From the NCBI RefSeq assembly GCF_004310425.1, contig NZ_SIUB01000007.1, forward strand, positions 1-64,000: a DNA stretch of 64,000 nucleotides. The letters are read 5' to 3'. A model generated the notes under the pieces. The model ran no database searches and had not been told where the DNA came from. It saw nothing but the letters and a program-made list of their open reading frames with translations. The DNA comes from Hansschlegelia quercus (GTDB lineage Bacteria; Pseudomonadota; Alphaproteobacteria; Rhizobiales; Methylopilaceae). The stretch's first letter is position 1, and each line of letters starts with the position of its first letter. A program made the position numbers and the translations under genes. Positions 1-9,187 of this stretch are shown here, piece after piece.

Positions 1-82
1 CAACGCACGCCGGCTCTTAACAGCGATTCAAAACCGCCTCAACGCACCGCAGCAAAACTGCGACGAGAAGCGCAGGGATGGT

Positions 83-877
83 TTACGCCAGAGCGATGGC
101 GGCGATGAGCCGTCCGTAATCCGGCTCGCCGCGATGCGTGGCGCGGCGGAAGCTGAAGAAGCGCGTCTCGTCCGCATAAGTGTCGAACCCGACGTCGTCG
201 GCCGCCCCGACGCCCGCCTGTTCGAGCCGCTTCATCACATAGCCCGCAAGGTCGAACAGCGCGTGGCCGGGCTTGGCGGAAGGCGCGAAGAAGCGGGCAT
301 GGCCCGGATCGACGGCGGTGAAGCGCGCGGAAAACTCCGGTCCGACCTCGTAGCTCTTCTGGCGGATGCAGGGGCCGAGCGCCGCGGTCACGTCCTTCCG
401 GCTGGCGCCGAGTGATTCCATGCGAAGAAGCGTCGCCTCCAGCACGCCGCCGAAGGCGCCCTTCCAGCCGGCATGCGCCGCCGCCACGACGCCGGCCTTG
501 GAGTCGGCGAACAGCACAGGACCGCAATCCGCGACCGTCACCGCGACGGCGACGCCCGGTCTGTTCGTCGCCACCGCGTCGACATGCGGCGCGTCCCCGC
601 GCGCCCAGGGACCGTCCGCGGCGACGCATTCGGCGGAATGAACCTGCCACGGCACGGTCAGGCGATCGGCGCTCAGCCCGAGCGCCAGCGTCATCCGCCG
701 CCGGTTCTCACGCACCGCGTCGGGGGCGTCGCTGGAGCCGAGGCCGCCGTTGAGGCTGGCGTAGATCCCGGTGGAAATGCCGCCCTCGCGGGTGAAGAAG
801 GCGTGGACGATCCCGGGAAGCGCCGCGAGCTTCGGCGCAGTCACAAAAGGCGGAATTGGCGATGCGGCGTCGGTCAT
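83..877 (-). CDS. pgeF: Peptidoglycan editing factor PgeF (YfiH, laccase-domain family)
   Basis: The 264-residue protein is full length for the YfiH/PgeF family, which removes mis-incorporated residues from peptidoglycan precursors; members are also annotated as polyphenol oxidase or purine nucleoside phosphorylase. The metal/active-site signatures are visible: VTVADCGPVLFAD and AAHAGWKGAFGGVLE carry the family Cys and His. It is the last gene of an lgt-midA-pgeF run, and its ATG overlaps the midA stop by four bases, so translation is probably coupled. The family assignment is firm; which of the reported activities matters here is not visible. Confidence 0.93.
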   Translation of the reverse strand: MTDAASPIPPFVTAPKLAALPGIVHAFFTREGGISTGIYASLNGGLGSSDAPDAVRENRRRMTLALGLSADRLTVPWQVHSAECVAADGPWARGDAPHVDAVATNRPGVAVAVTVADCGPVLFADSKAGVVAAAHAGWKGAFGGVLEATLLRMESLGASRKDVTAALGPCIRQKSYEVGPEFSARFTAVDPGHARFFAPSAKPGHALFDLAGYVMKRLEQAGVGAADDVGFDTYADETRFFSFRRATHRGEPDYGRLIAAIALA

Positions 878-1971
878 TCAGGTCTCCGACTGGCGAATCC
901 GGGGAGAGGGCCAAGGCGAGGATCGGCGAAGGCGAGCGCCTTGAACAGCGCTCCCATGCCGGTCGGCGATGGATCGGTCAGACGCGCTACGGCCGCGGCG
1001 ATGGCGTCGCGTTGCGCCTCGGTTGCATTCCCGGAGAGCCGTTCGGCGCGCGCGGAGAGGCCGAGCCGGGCGAGCAGTTCGCCCTGAGAGACGAGCGCCA
1101 TCACGTCCGCGCCGCCGCAGCGCGCTGCGGCGGCGAGCGTGCCGAAATCGACATGCGCGGTCAGGTCAGCCTCGCCGGGTTCGGCCAGCGGGTCGGCGAA
1201 GGCGTGAGCCTTCATCGCCTGCAGCGTGTCTCCCGCGGATTGCGCCGCGCCGTAATCGATCGCCAGCGCCGCGCCGCCATGAGCCGCGAGGTGCTTTGCG
1301 ATCTGTGAGACGATCGCGAGCGCTCCCGGGGAGATCTCAAGGACCGAGCCGACCGGACGCTCCGGCGGCTCGACGTCGGAGGGCGCGTCGGCCGACAGCC
1401 CAAAGGCGAGCGCGCCATCGTCGTCGAGGCCTATCAGCCGTTCACGCCAGCCGTCGGCTGTGCGCGCGAACTGGCGGATCGGCAATGCGTCGAAGAACTC
1501 GTTCGCGACGATGATCGCGGGCAGGGGATCGGGGCCGGAGGCAAGCGCCTCCTCGACGGTCGCCGCCCACCGAACATTCACGCCAGCCAGCGCGCGAGCC
1601 TGGACATCGCGCAGCGTCGGGCTCGTCTCGACCAGCGTCACCTCGACCGCCTCGCGAAAGCCGGGCGCGGCCTTGGCTGCGCGGAGCATGTCCGCCATCA
1701 GCGTTCCGCGGCCAGGGCCGAGCTCGATCAATGCCACCCGCTCAGGCGCGCCCATCTGCACCCACACCGCGGCGCACCACAGCCCGATAAGCTCCCCGAA
1801 CATCTGGCTGATTTCCGGCGCGGTGGTGAAGTCGCCGCGCGCGCCGAAAGGGTCGCGTGTGGCGTAATAGCCGTGAACGGGGTGCCCGAGGCAGAGCGCC
1901 ATGTAGCGCGCGACGTCGATCGGGCCTTCCTGCTCGATCAGGCCTGCGATCTCGCGGCCAAGCGGCGTCAT
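874..1971 (-). CDS. SAM-dependent methyltransferase, MidA/NDUFAF7 family
   Basis: The 365-residue product belongs to the MidA/NDUFAF7 family, which in mitochondria methylates an arginine of the NDUFS2 subunit of complex I. Its N-terminus (MTPLGREIAGLIEQEGPI) and the GHYYATRDPFG-like block near residue 35 are typical, and the SAM-binding loop ELGPGRGTLMADML lies near residue 90. The open frame runs further upstream, but that part lies antisense-free inside lgt in another frame. The ATG at 1971 is preferred because it sits in a TGATG junction with the lgt stop. It overlaps pgeF by four bases downstream. A role in NADH dehydrogenase assembly is inferred from the family. Confidence 0.92.
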   Translation of the reverse strand: MTPLGREIAGLIEQEGPIDVARYMALCLGHPVHGYYATRDPFGARGDFTTAPEISQMFGELIGLWCAAVWVQMGAPERVALIELGPGRGTLMADMLRAAKAAPGFREAVEVTLVETSPTLRDVQARALAGVNVRWAATVEEALASGPDPLPAIIVANEFFDALPIRQFARTADGWRERLIGLDDDGALAFGLSADAPSDVEPPERPVGSVLEISPGALAIVSQIAKHLAAHGGAALAIDYGAAQSAGDTLQAMKAHAFADPLAEPGEADLTAHVDFGTLAAAARCGGADVMALVSQGELLARLGLSARAERLSGNATEAQRDAIAAAVARLTDPSPTGMGALFKALAFADPRLGPLPGFASRRPE

Positions 1972-2783
1972 CAGGCTGGGCGGCGCGCCGCGTAGAGCGC
2001 GAGGCCGCCGCCGATCAGCACCATGGGAGCCGACAGGACCATGCCCATGGTCAGTCCGCCCGCGAGATAGCCGATCTGCGCGTCCGGCTCGCGGAAGAAC
2101 TCGCCGACGATCCGCGCCGCGCCGTAGCCCGCGACGAAGACGCCCGTCACCAAGCCCGGCCGCTTGAGCGCGCCGGCGCGCACCAGCAGCTGGACGAGGA
2201 TGAACAGGACGATGCCCTCCAACGCCGCTTGGTAAAGCTGGCTTGGGTGGCGCGGCTCGGGGCCGCCATAGGGGAAGACCATCGCCCAGGGCACGTCGCT
2301 CGGCCGGCCGAACAGCTCGCCATTGATGAAGTTGGCGATGCGGCCGAAGAACAGGCCGACCGGCGTCACGGCCGCGGCGACGTCGAAGACGGAAAAGACC
2401 GGCAGCGTCCGCGCCCGCGCGAACAGAGTGAGCGCCAGCGCCGCGCCCAGGAAGCCGCCGTGGAAGCTCATGCCGCCGTGCCAGAGCTTCAGCGCTTCGA
2501 GCGGCTCGTCGAGGTAGTGGGGCAGGTCGTAGAACAGGACGTAGCCGAGCCGGCCGCCCAGGATCAGGCCGAAGGCGACCCAGACGATCAGGTCGTCGAT
2601 GTCGGCCGGTCTCGGATGACGCGCTGCGCCCCACAGGCGATCGGCCGCGCAGATGCGCTTCGCCAGCCACCAGCCGAGCAGAAGGCCTGCGATATAGGCG
2701 AGCGCATACCAGCGGATCGCGAGCGGGCCGATCTCAAGCGCGATCGGGTCGATCGCGGGGAAGGCGATGGCGAATAAGGGCAT
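1971..2783 (-). CDS. lgt: Phosphatidylglycerol-prolipoprotein diacylglyceryl transferase
   Basis: Lgt transfers diacylglycerol from phosphatidylglycerol to the lipobox cysteine of prolipoproteins at the inner membrane. The 270-residue length is usual. Diagnostic motifs are present: GRIANFINGELFGRP, holding the essential Arg and Asn, and HPSQLYQA further on, along with the N-terminal IRWYALAYIAGLLLGWW membrane segment. About seven hydrophobic segments are predicted by eye. It is the first gene of the lgt-midA-pgeF run. The lipoprotein at 61879 is one likely substrate in this window. Confidence 0.96.
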   Translation of the reverse strand: MPLFAIAFPAIDPIALEIGPLAIRWYALAYIAGLLLGWWLAKRICAADRLWGAARHPRPADIDDLIVWVAFGLILGGRLGYVLFYDLPHYLDEPLEALKLWHGGMSFHGGFLGAALALTLFARARTLPVFSVFDVAAAVTPVGLFFGRIANFINGELFGRPSDVPWAMVFPYGGPEPRHPSQLYQAALEGIVLFILVQLLVRAGALKRPGLVTGVFVAGYGAARIVGEFFREPDAQIGYLAGGLTMGMVLSAPMVLIGGGLALYAARRPA

Positions 2784-2879
2784 GACGCGCTCAGCGGTAA
2801 GGCGAGCGCGTCATGGGCTTGAGGAGGTTGAGGTGTCAAGCCGCGGGGCGACGAGCGCTCCGCGGCCGGTCGGTCAGGC

Positions 2880-3131
2880 TCAGCGGCCTGGGAAGGCGCC
2901 GCGGCCAACGCCGCGCGACACGCTGTTCGCCCTGTCGACGTTCGCGCCGCCTGCGATGGCTGCGCTGTAAGGGCGGTCCTGCTCGACGCTCGGCCGCTGG
3001 TCGAGCGGCACGCCCCGCTGGACGGCGGAGGACGCAGAATAGCCGGTGATCGTGTATTTGTTGACGGGAGCGGCGGTAGCCGCGGTGGAAACCAGCGCAA
3101 GCGCGCCAATGGCTGCGATGATGGACTTCAT
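2880..3131 (-). CDS. Small exported hypothetical protein
   Basis: The 83-residue protein starts MKSIIAAIGALALVSTAATA, a clear Sec signal peptide with an AxA cleavage site, followed by a short Ser/Arg/Ala-rich tail without cysteine. The ATG at 3131 is preceded by GGGAGA at good spacing, so the longer upstream frame is unlikely. I do not recognise the mature part; small periplasmic proteins of this kind are common in Hyphomicrobiales. It stands alone, divergent from ubiK. Confidence 0.72.
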   Translation of the reverse strand: MKSIIAAIGALALVSTAATAAPVNKYTITGYSASSAVQRGVPLDQRPSVEQDRPYSAAIAGGANVDRANSVSRGVGRGAFPGR

Positions 3132-3350
3132 GACGGGTCTCCCTTGACCAAGGGCGTCGCGAAGGCGGCGTCCGATGGCAGCGAGATAAGAACTGCGCTG
3201 TCGCAATGAATATGCCGAGTGTGCATTGATCTTGATGCGTCAGTGCAATCGCATTAGCGCTCGCTGGCCCGCCTTGCCTCAGCTCTCTTGTCCGCCGGCC
3301 CGCGGCGGGCCACATCACCACTGCAATGTCAGACGGAAGGCGCGATCACC

Positions 3351-3686
3351 ATGACCGAGACCCGCGGCCGCGTATTCGACGAGATCGGCAAGCTGATGAC
3401 CGACGCCGCGGGCGCCGCCGCCGGCGTGCGTCGAGAGATCGAGACGGTGGTGCGTCAGCAGGCCTCGCGCATCCTCTCCGATCTCGACCTTGTCCGCCGC
3501 GACGAGTTCGAGGCGGTTCGCGCCATGGCGCAGAAGGCCCGCGAGGAGAACGAGACGCTCGCCGAGCGTCTCGCTGTGCTCGAAGCGGCAGCCGGCACGC
3601 ACCGCGACGACTTCCGCGGCGAGCCCGTCCCGGAGCCTGCGCCCCTCGGAGCGCCCAAGGGCTTCGACGATTCCGTCGGGGACTGA
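3351..3686 (+). CDS. ubiK: Ubiquinone biosynthesis accessory factor UbiK-like (BMFP family)
   Basis: The 111-residue protein matches the YqiC/BMFP (UbiK) family: an N-terminal amphipathic stretch (FDEIGKLMTDAAGAAAGVRR) followed by a C-terminal coiled coil (EEFEAVRAMAQKAREENETLAERLAVLE-like heptads). UbiK helps the aerobic ubiquinone complex in Enterobacteria and has membrane-fusogenic behaviour in vitro. The proline-rich tail is longer than in E. coli. The ATG at 3351 opens the conserved region; an upstream in-frame ATG at 3288 would add 21 unconserved residues. UbiK near lgt is a usual rhizobial arrangement, by my recollection. Confidence 0.82.
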   Translation: MTETRGRVFDEIGKLMTDAAGAAAGVRREIETVVRQQASRILSDLDLVRRDEFEAVRAMAQKAREENETLAERLAVLEAAAGTHRDDFRGEPVPEPAPLGAPKGFDDSVGD

Positions 3687-3892
3687 TCCCCGTTGGGATT
3701 TAAGTTCCGCTGTTGCCCCGCAGCCAGTGTGCAGCGCGGCAGGCGGCGCCATATACTGATACAGGCGGCTCGAATCGGGCGGCGTTCATCGCCTCTCCTC
3801 GGGGCCGCGGTTGGCGGGCCGCCCGGGCTCGTCCGTCACGCGTAACGTCGTTTCCCACGCCCGTTTGCCGGGCCTCACCCGGGGAGGAGCTC

Positions 3893-4393
3893 ATGGCTCT
3901 CATCGACGTGGACGCCGATCGCCAGGCCCATCCTGTCGACACGATCGAACGCATCGCGACGTTGAACGACTGGTCCTTCGACCGGTCGGGCGACGACGAG
4001 ATCACGATCTCTGTCGACGGTTCATGGTCCGACTACCACGTCTCGCTGACGTGGATGGGCGAACTGGAGTCCCTTCATCTCGCCTGCGCCTTCGATCTCA
4101 AGGTTCCCGATCGCCGGAAGACGGAGGTTCTTGAACTGCTGACTCTGATCAACGAGCAGATGTGGCTCGGCCATTTCGACCTGTGGAGCCAGGAGGGAGT
4201 GGTCGCCTATCGCCATTCGCTGCTGCTTTCGGGCGGGGCGGAGGCGAGCGCCGCGCAATGCGAGGCGCTTCTGGAAGCTGCATTGGAATCCTGCGAACGC
4301 CACTATCAGGCGTTCCAGTTCGTGATCTGGGCCGGGAAAAGCGCGAAGGAGGCCATGGAGGTGGTGGCCTTCGAAACGGCGGGGGAGGCGTGA
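3893..4393 (+). CDS. YbjN domain-containing protein
   Basis: The 166-residue protein starts at an ATG with a strong GGGGAGGAG ribosome site. The fold signature of the YbjN family (related to type III secretion chaperones) is seen in HPVDTIERIATLNDWSFDR near the N-terminus and NEQMWLGHFDLWSQEG near residue 85. YbjN proteins are linked to stress tolerance and surface properties, but their molecular function is unsettled. It lies directly upstream of proC, with 16 bases between them, so the two are likely co-transcribed. Confidence 0.85.
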   Translation: MALIDVDADRQAHPVDTIERIATLNDWSFDRSGDDEITISVDGSWSDYHVSLTWMGELESLHLACAFDLKVPDRRKTEVLELLTLINEQMWLGHFDLWSQEGVVAYRHSLLLSGGAEASAAQCEALLEAALESCERHYQAFQFVIWAGKSAKEAMEVVAFETAGEA

Positions 4394-4409
4394 CGACCGC
4401 GTATCCCAG

Positions 4410-5255
4410 TTGACCACGATTTCTGCCGGGCCGCTCAATCCGGGCGGCCCGGTCCTTCTCGTCGGCGCCGGCAAGCTGGGCGGCGCTCTGCTCGACGGAT
4501 GGCTCGAAGGCGGCCTCGATCCGAGGCTCGCCTACGTGCTCGATCCCGGTCTGTCCGAGCCCGCGGCCGAAAGGCTCTCCGCGCTCGGCGTCACGCTTCA
4601 GCCGCAAGCCCCGGAACTCTCGAACGCCGCCGCGATCGTCGTCGCCGTGAAGCCGCAGATGGCGGCTTCCGTGCTGCCGGCGGTCGCGAGCTATGCCGGG
4701 CCGTCCTCGGTGGTGATCTCGGTGATGGCGGGGCAGACGCTTGAGGTTATCGGCGCAGCGCTTCCGCAAGGCGGGGCGATCGTCCGGGCCATGCCGAACA
4801 CGCCGGCATCCGTCGGCCGCGGGATCACCGGCTGCTTCGCGGGTCCGGAGGTCAGCGCCACGCAGAAGGCGCTCGTCGACCGCCTGCTGAGCGCAGTCGG
4901 CGACGTGATCTGGGTCGACGACGAGGGACTGATCGACGCCGTCACGGGAGTCTCCGGCTCCGGTCCCGCTTACGTGTTCCTGCTGGTCGAAGCGCTGGCG
5001 AAGGCCGGGATCGCGGCCGGTCTTCCCGCCGACATCGCCGAAACGCTCGCACGCAGGACGGTCGAAGGGGCCGGCGAACTGCTCGCGCGCTCGCCCGAAC
5101 CCCCTGCCACCCTCCGGCGCAACGTCACATCGCCGAACGGCACGACCGCGGCGGCGCTCGACGTGCTGATGGCGGAGAACGGACTTGAGCCGCTGATGGA
5201 GCGCGCCGTCGCGGCGGCGACGAAGCGGGCGAAGGAGCTCGCGCGGCCGGGATGA
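4410..5255 (+). CDS. proC: Pyrroline-5-carboxylate reductase
   Basis: ProC catalyses the last step of proline synthesis, reducing 1-pyrroline-5-carboxylate with NAD(P)H. The 281-residue protein has the Rossmann loop VLLVGAGKLGGALLDGW near the N-terminus and the family signature around residues 170-230, including VTGVSGSGPAYVFLLVEAL and RRNVTSPNGTTAAAL. A TTG at 4410 is used as start because no ATG precedes the conserved region. The gene follows the YbjN gene closely. Confidence 0.94.
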   Translation: MTTISAGPLNPGGPVLLVGAGKLGGALLDGWLEGGLDPRLAYVLDPGLSEPAAERLSALGVTLQPQAPELSNAAAIVVAVKPQMAASVLPAVASYAGPSSVVISVMAGQTLEVIGAALPQGGAIVRAMPNTPASVGRGITGCFAGPEVSATQKALVDRLLSAVGDVIWVDDEGLIDAVTGVSGSGPAYVFLLVEALAKAGIAAGLPADIAETLARRTVEGAGELLARSPEPPATLRRNVTSPNGTTAAALDVLMAENGLEPLMERAVAAATKRAKELARPG

Positions 5256-5313
5256 CGGCTCGGCCCCGTCGGCCTATCTTTCTCCCGACGCACGGGACAC
5301 GAGGAGATCAGCG

Positions 5314-6003
5314 ATGAACGACCCGACCCCCGAACCGAAGGTGCTCGCCGATCCCCGCGAGCGCATCGTCGACGCGCTGTTCGCCCTGCTCTCGGACAAG
5401 TCGTGGGCCGATATCGGCCTCTATGAAATCGCCCTTCGCGCCGGCGTCTCTCTCTCGGAGCTGAGGATCCTGTTCCCCTCCAAGGGCGCGATCCTTTCCG
5501 GCTTCGTGCGCAAGATCGATCTCGAGGTCTTGAAGGTCGATGCCACGGACCTAGCCGGCGAGCCCGTTCGCGAACGGATCTTCGACGTGCTGATGCGCCG
5601 CTTTGAGGCGCTCGCGCCCTACCGCGACGCGCTGCGCAAGGTGCGCGATGGGCTGGTGACCGACCCGCTCGGCGCAGCCGCCATGAACCAGGTCGCCGTC
5701 TCCTCCATGCAGTGGATGCTGGCGGCTGCCAGCGTGCCGGAGAGCGGGCCGTTCGGGACCGCAAGAGCGCAGGCGCTGGTGCTTCTCACGGCTCGCGTGT
5801 TCCGGACGTTCCTGAACGATCCCGACGAAGACCTCGCGCGCACCATGAAGGCGCTCGACGAAGAGCTTCGAAAGGCCGAGCGCTGGGCCGAACGCGCCGA
5901 CGATCTCGGCCGGCTCGCCGCGCCTTTCCGTAGCGCTCTTGATCGCGTCCTGGGCCGTTCGACGCGCCCTAAGCCGGATGACGACGTGGCGTCCGCCGCG
6001 TGA
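5314..6003 (+). CDS. TetR/AcrR family transcriptional regulator
   Basis: The 229-residue protein has an N-terminal TetR-type helix-turn-helix: DALFALLSDKSWADIGLYEI followed by ALRAGVSLSELRILFPSKGA (residues about 25-65). The C-terminal ligand domain is divergent, with a helical VRDGLVTDPL and MQWMLAAA region reminiscent of COQ9-like TetR relatives. The ATG has a GAGGAG ribosome site. Its stop overlaps the next gene's GTG by four bases. The ligand and targets are not visible; the family normally represses neighbouring genes. Confidence 0.87.
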   Translation: MNDPTPEPKVLADPRERIVDALFALLSDKSWADIGLYEIALRAGVSLSELRILFPSKGAILSGFVRKIDLEVLKVDATDLAGEPVRERIFDVLMRRFEALAPYRDALRKVRDGLVTDPLGAAAMNQVAVSSMQWMLAAASVPESGPFGTARAQALVLLTARVFRTFLNDPDEDLARTMKALDEELRKAERWAERADDLGRLAAPFRSALDRVLGRSTRPKPDDDVASAA

Positions 6004-6353
6004 GCGACGGGCCTGCGCCTGAGATCAGCTTCGACGATTTCCTGAAGGTCGACATCCGCGTCGGCACCATCGTCGAGGCCGAGCCCTATCCGGAAGCGCG
6101 GAAGCCCGCGATCAAGCTCAGAATCGATTTCGGGTCGGAGATCGGGGTGAAGCGGTCTTCTGCGCAGATCACGAAGCACTACGAGCCGGCGGGACTAGTC
6201 GGGAAACAGGTCGTCGCGGTGGTGAACTTCCCGCCGAGGCAGATCGGCAAGTTCATGTCCGAAGTCCTGACGCTCGGCGTTCCGGATGCGGACGGGGAGG
6301 TGGTGCTGCTTGCGCCGACCACCGGCGTCCCAAATGGCGGGCGGATGTTCTGA
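6000..6353 (+). CDS. csaA: CsaA-like tRNA-binding domain protein
   Basis: The 117-residue protein is essentially one EMAP-II/Trbp111-type OB fold. Typical blocks are FDDFLKVDIRVGTIVEAE at the start, RSSAQITKHY in the middle and KQVVAVVNFPPRQIGKFMSE toward the end. CsaA was described as a secretion-related chaperone in Bacillus, and homologues bind the tRNA elbow. The GTG start lies in a GTGA overlap with the TetR gene, so the two are probably one transcription unit. Confidence 0.9.
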   Translation: MSDGPAPEISFDDFLKVDIRVGTIVEAEPYPEARKPAIKLRIDFGSEIGVKRSSAQITKHYEPAGLVGKQVVAVVNFPPRQIGKFMSEVLTLGVPDADGEVVLLAPTTGVPNGGRMF

Positions 6354-6398
6354 CCGCGGCGCTGCCCCTCTCTGCGTCTTTTTCAGTCCGGCGCGCCG

Positions 6399-7736
6399 CT
6401 AGGCCGGCACCCGCACGACCGCCCTCAGTCCGCCGAGCGGGCTCGACTCCAGCGTCACATCGCCGCCATGGCTCCGGGCGATGTCGCGCGTGATGGCGAG
6501 GCCGAGCCCCGAACCGCTGTTGTCCTGATTCCGCGCCTCGTCCAGCCTCAGGAAGGGGCGGAACGCATCCTCACGGTTTTCAGCTGGGATGCCTGGCCCG
6601 TCATCATCGATCCGGACTTCTAGCTTGCGCCCGTCGTGGACCGCGACGATCGCAATCTGGCGGGCGTAGCGCGCGGCGTTCGCGACGAGGTTCTGGAGGC
6701 AGCGACGGAAAGCGTCAGGACGCACGATCGCGAGCGGCTCGCCGTGGCTCTCCACGGTCGCGGTCGCGCCGGACGTCTCCGCGGCGCGCTTCAGCTCTGC
6801 CAGCAGGGTCGGAATGTCGGTCGGCGAGGCGGGTTCGCCGGCGTCGCCCTTCATGAAGGCGAGATAGCCCTCCAGCATGCGCGACATCTCCTCGACGTCG
6901 CGGTTCATGTCCTCGACCTCTGGCGTCTCGTCGAGCAGCGCGAGCTGTAGTCGGAAGCGGGTCAGGATGGTTCTCAGATCATGGCTGACGCCGGCCAGCA
7001 TCGTCGTGCGCTGCTCCATTGCGCGCTCGATGCGGTCGCGCATCGCGATGAAGCTTTCCGCCGCCAGCCGGATCTCGCGCGCACCGCGCGGGCGGAAATC
7101 CGGCGCCGCCGGCCGCCCCTTGCCGAACGCGTCTGCGGCCTCCGACAGCGCGAGGATCGGGCGAAGCTGGGCGCGCAGGAAATAGACCGCGATGCCGATG
7201 AGCACGAGCGAAGCCGCCGCCATCCAGATCAGGAAGATGTGGCTGTTGGATGCGTAGGTCTGATTGCGGCGAGCCAGCACCTTCATGACGCTGTCGCCGA
7301 GCTGGACCCGGATCTCGACGAAATTCGAGCGGCCGACCGTGTCGATCCAGAACGGCAGCTTGATGTCGTCGGCGATCTCGGAGGACAGCCGCTCGTCCAG
7401 AATTGAGAAGAATGGCCGGGGCAGGGGAGTGGGCAGCTCCTGGGGAGGCAGGAACTCCACCTGCAACGACAGCCGTTCGCGGGCTATGCGGACGATGTTG
7501 GCGTCCGTCTCGCCATTCGGCGTGGACTGATGAAGGTCGACCAGCGCCGCGATGTCCCGGCTCACCGCCGATGACAGGCGCTTGGTCACGAGTTCGTAGT
7601 GCCGCTCCATGAAGACGAAGGCGACCACGCCCTGCAGCAGCACCATCGGCGCGATGATCAGGATCAGCGACTGCGTATAGAGCCCGCGCGGCGCCCGCCT
7701 GCGGATCCATGCTGGAAGGGCGAGCTTCCGTCTCAT
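6399..7736 (-). CDS. EnvZ-type sensor histidine kinase
   Basis: The 445-residue kinase has two membrane segments, about residues 22-44 and 165-187, which flank a periplasmic sensor of about 120 residues. A HAMP segment and a DHp helix follow, with the phosphoacceptor His at residue 252 in GVSHDLRT. The HATPase part shows the N box (NLVANAARYA), the G1 box DDDGPGIP and the G2 box GSGLGLAI. The residue after LRT is Ile instead of the Pro usual in EnvZ. Its start overlaps the stop of the response regulator by four bases. The signal is unknown; EnvZ/OmpR-like pairs often control envelope or respiratory genes. Confidence 0.92.
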   Translation of the reverse strand: MRRKLALPAWIRRRAPRGLYTQSLILIIAPMVLLQGVVAFVFMERHYELVTKRLSSAVSRDIAALVDLHQSTPNGETDANIVRIARERLSLQVEFLPPQELPTPLPRPFFSILDERLSSEIADDIKLPFWIDTVGRSNFVEIRVQLGDSVMKVLARRNQTYASNSHIFLIWMAAASLVLIGIAVYFLRAQLRPILALSEAADAFGKGRPAAPDFRPRGAREIRLAAESFIAMRDRIERAMEQRTTMLAGVSHDLRTILTRFRLQLALLDETPEVEDMNRDVEEMSRMLEGYLAFMKGDAGEPASPTDIPTLLAELKRAAETSGATATVESHGEPLAIVRPDAFRRCLQNLVANAARYARQIAIVAVHDGRKLEVRIDDDGPGIPAENREDAFRPFLRLDEARNQDNSGSGLGLAITRDIARSHGGDVTLESSPLGGLRAVVRVPA

Positions 7737-8443
7737 TCGTCGACGAGCAGGCGGTAGCCGAGCCCCCGGACGGTGAGCAGCAGGATCGGATTTGCCGGGT
7801 CCTCCTCGACCTTGCGGCGGAGCCGCGTCACCACGACGTCGACCGCGCGGTCGCCCGGCGCTGCGTCGTCGCCGGCGATCGCGGAACGTGGCACGGTTTG
7901 GCCCGGCCGCTCGACGAGCGCCGCCAGCAGGTCGCGCTCCCGATCTGTCAGCCGCACGATCTCCTCGCCCTTCTTCAGTTCGCCGCGGCCGCGGTGGAAC
8001 GAGAACGGCCCGAACCGGACATCAGGGGCGGACGCCGTGAGCGAAGGCCCGGCGCGTCGGAGAATGCCGCCGACCCGCAGCAGCAGCTCGCGGGGGTTGA
8101 ATGGCTTCGAAAGATAGTCGTCGGCGCCGGTCTCAAGGCCTGCGATCCTGTCCTCGGTCTCAGTGCGTGCGGTCAGCATCAGGATCGGCACGGAGGAGCG
8201 CGCGCGGACCGCTCGGGCGAGGTCGAGGCCGTTCTCGCCCGGCATCATCACGTCGAGCACCAGCAGATCGAAGGTCAGCTGGTCGAGTTTGACGCGGGCA
8301 TCGGCAGCGGAGGCCGCGACCGTCACGCGATAGCCGTTCGACGTCAGGAACTTGTGCAGCAGGGACCTGATGCGCGAATCATCGTCGACGACGAGGAGAT
8401 GCGCGGCGTCGTCGAGGATCGCTTTGCGTTCGGCTGCGGCCAT
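7733..8443 (-). CDS. OmpR-family response regulator
   Basis: The 236-residue protein has an N-terminal receiver with acidic pocket VVDDDSRIR, phosphoacceptor Asp near residue 64 (LLVLDVMMPGENG) and conserved Lys near 113 (YLSKPFNPREL). The C-terminal winged helix (LTDRERDLLAALVERPGQ; DVVVTRLRRKVEEDP) is the OmpR type. The ATG at 8443 opens the conserved N-terminus and lies four bases after the MarR stop; an ATG at 8578 would read 45 residues inside the MarR gene in another frame. It is cognate to the overlapping kinase. Confidence 0.93.
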   Translation of the reverse strand: MAAAERKAILDDAAHLLVVDDDSRIRSLLHKFLTSNGYRVTVAASAADARVKLDQLTFDLLVLDVMMPGENGLDLARAVRARSSVPILMLTARTETEDRIAGLETGADDYLSKPFNPRELLLRVGGILRRAGPSLTASAPDVRFGPFSFHRGRGELKKGEEIVRLTDRERDLLAALVERPGQTVPRSAIAGDDAAPGDRAVDVVVTRLRRKVEEDPANPILLLTVRGLGYRLLVDE

Positions 8444-8447
8444 GGCG

Positions 8448-8987
8448 TCAGCGCCGCGCCGGCGGCGGCTCGACGCCGGTGAGTTCCGCAACCTGCGCGC
8501 GCTCTTGCGGATCGATGATCTCGAACAGGAAGCGGCGCACCGCGTCGCGCTCGGCGGCGCTGCATTGACCCAGCGCACGGGAGATGCGCCGGGTCTGCAG
8601 GCGATGAAGCTCCTTCACCAGCCGGTCCCCGCGTTCGGTGACGAACAACAGGCGCTGGCGCCGGTCGGCGGCTCCTTCACGTTGAGTGACGAAGCCCTTG
8701 TCAACGAGCTCGCGTAGCACGCGGCCGAGGCTCTGCTTGGTGATCTTCAGGATGTCGAGCAGTTCGGTGACGCGCAGCCCCGGATTGCGGTCGACGAAAT
8801 GCAGCACACGATGATGCGCGCGGCCGAAGCCGTAGGCGTCGAGCGCCTCGTCGGGATCGCGCACGAAATCTCGATAGGCGAAAAATAACAGCTCGATGAC
8901 GTCGAAGGCCGGCGTCTCGCCGCCCTCCGGCTCGGTTTGCGCCCGCGGACGCGCTTCCGGCTCGCCGGCCAAAATTACGTCAGTCAT
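8448..8987 (-). CDS. MarR family transcriptional regulator
   Basis: The 179-residue protein has a MarR winged helix: HHRVLHFVDRNPGLRVTELL, then KITKQSLGRVLRELVDKGFV and the wing ADRRQRLLFVTERGD. It heads a three-gene operon with the response regulator and kinase, and is transcribed divergently from the aminotransferase gene at 9188. The 200-base divergent region holds both promoters; I see no clear palindromic operator in it. MarR plus EnvZ/OmpR next to ilvE recurs in rhizobia by my recollection, so it may be a stable regulatory unit. Confidence 0.9.
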   Translation of the reverse strand: MTDVILAGEPEARPRAQTEPEGGETPAFDVIELLFFAYRDFVRDPDEALDAYGFGRAHHRVLHFVDRNPGLRVTELLDILKITKQSLGRVLRELVDKGFVTQREGAADRRQRLLFVTERGDRLVKELHRLQTRRISRALGQCSAAERDAVRRFLFEIIDPQERAQVAELTGVEPPPARR

Positions 8988-9187
8988 GTTGACTTAATTC
9001 GATCCTGTCGCCAGAGTGCCGACGAATTCGCGAGAGGCTCGTCGGTCATCGACGGCTTCCGCCTTCCGCGCCATAGTGGCGCAGCGGACGATACCGGGTC
9101 GACGGCGCAGACGCAAAACGACGCCGCTGACTGGGCGACGGATCGGCGCCGCCCGGCGGCCCGAATGAGACGTGAGGAGTTCGGACG

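Noticed and set aside
1857-2777. A long open frame antisense to lgt
   Set aside because: Low-complexity Asp/Arg/Gln content with no family match by eye; lgt is unmistakable on the other strand.
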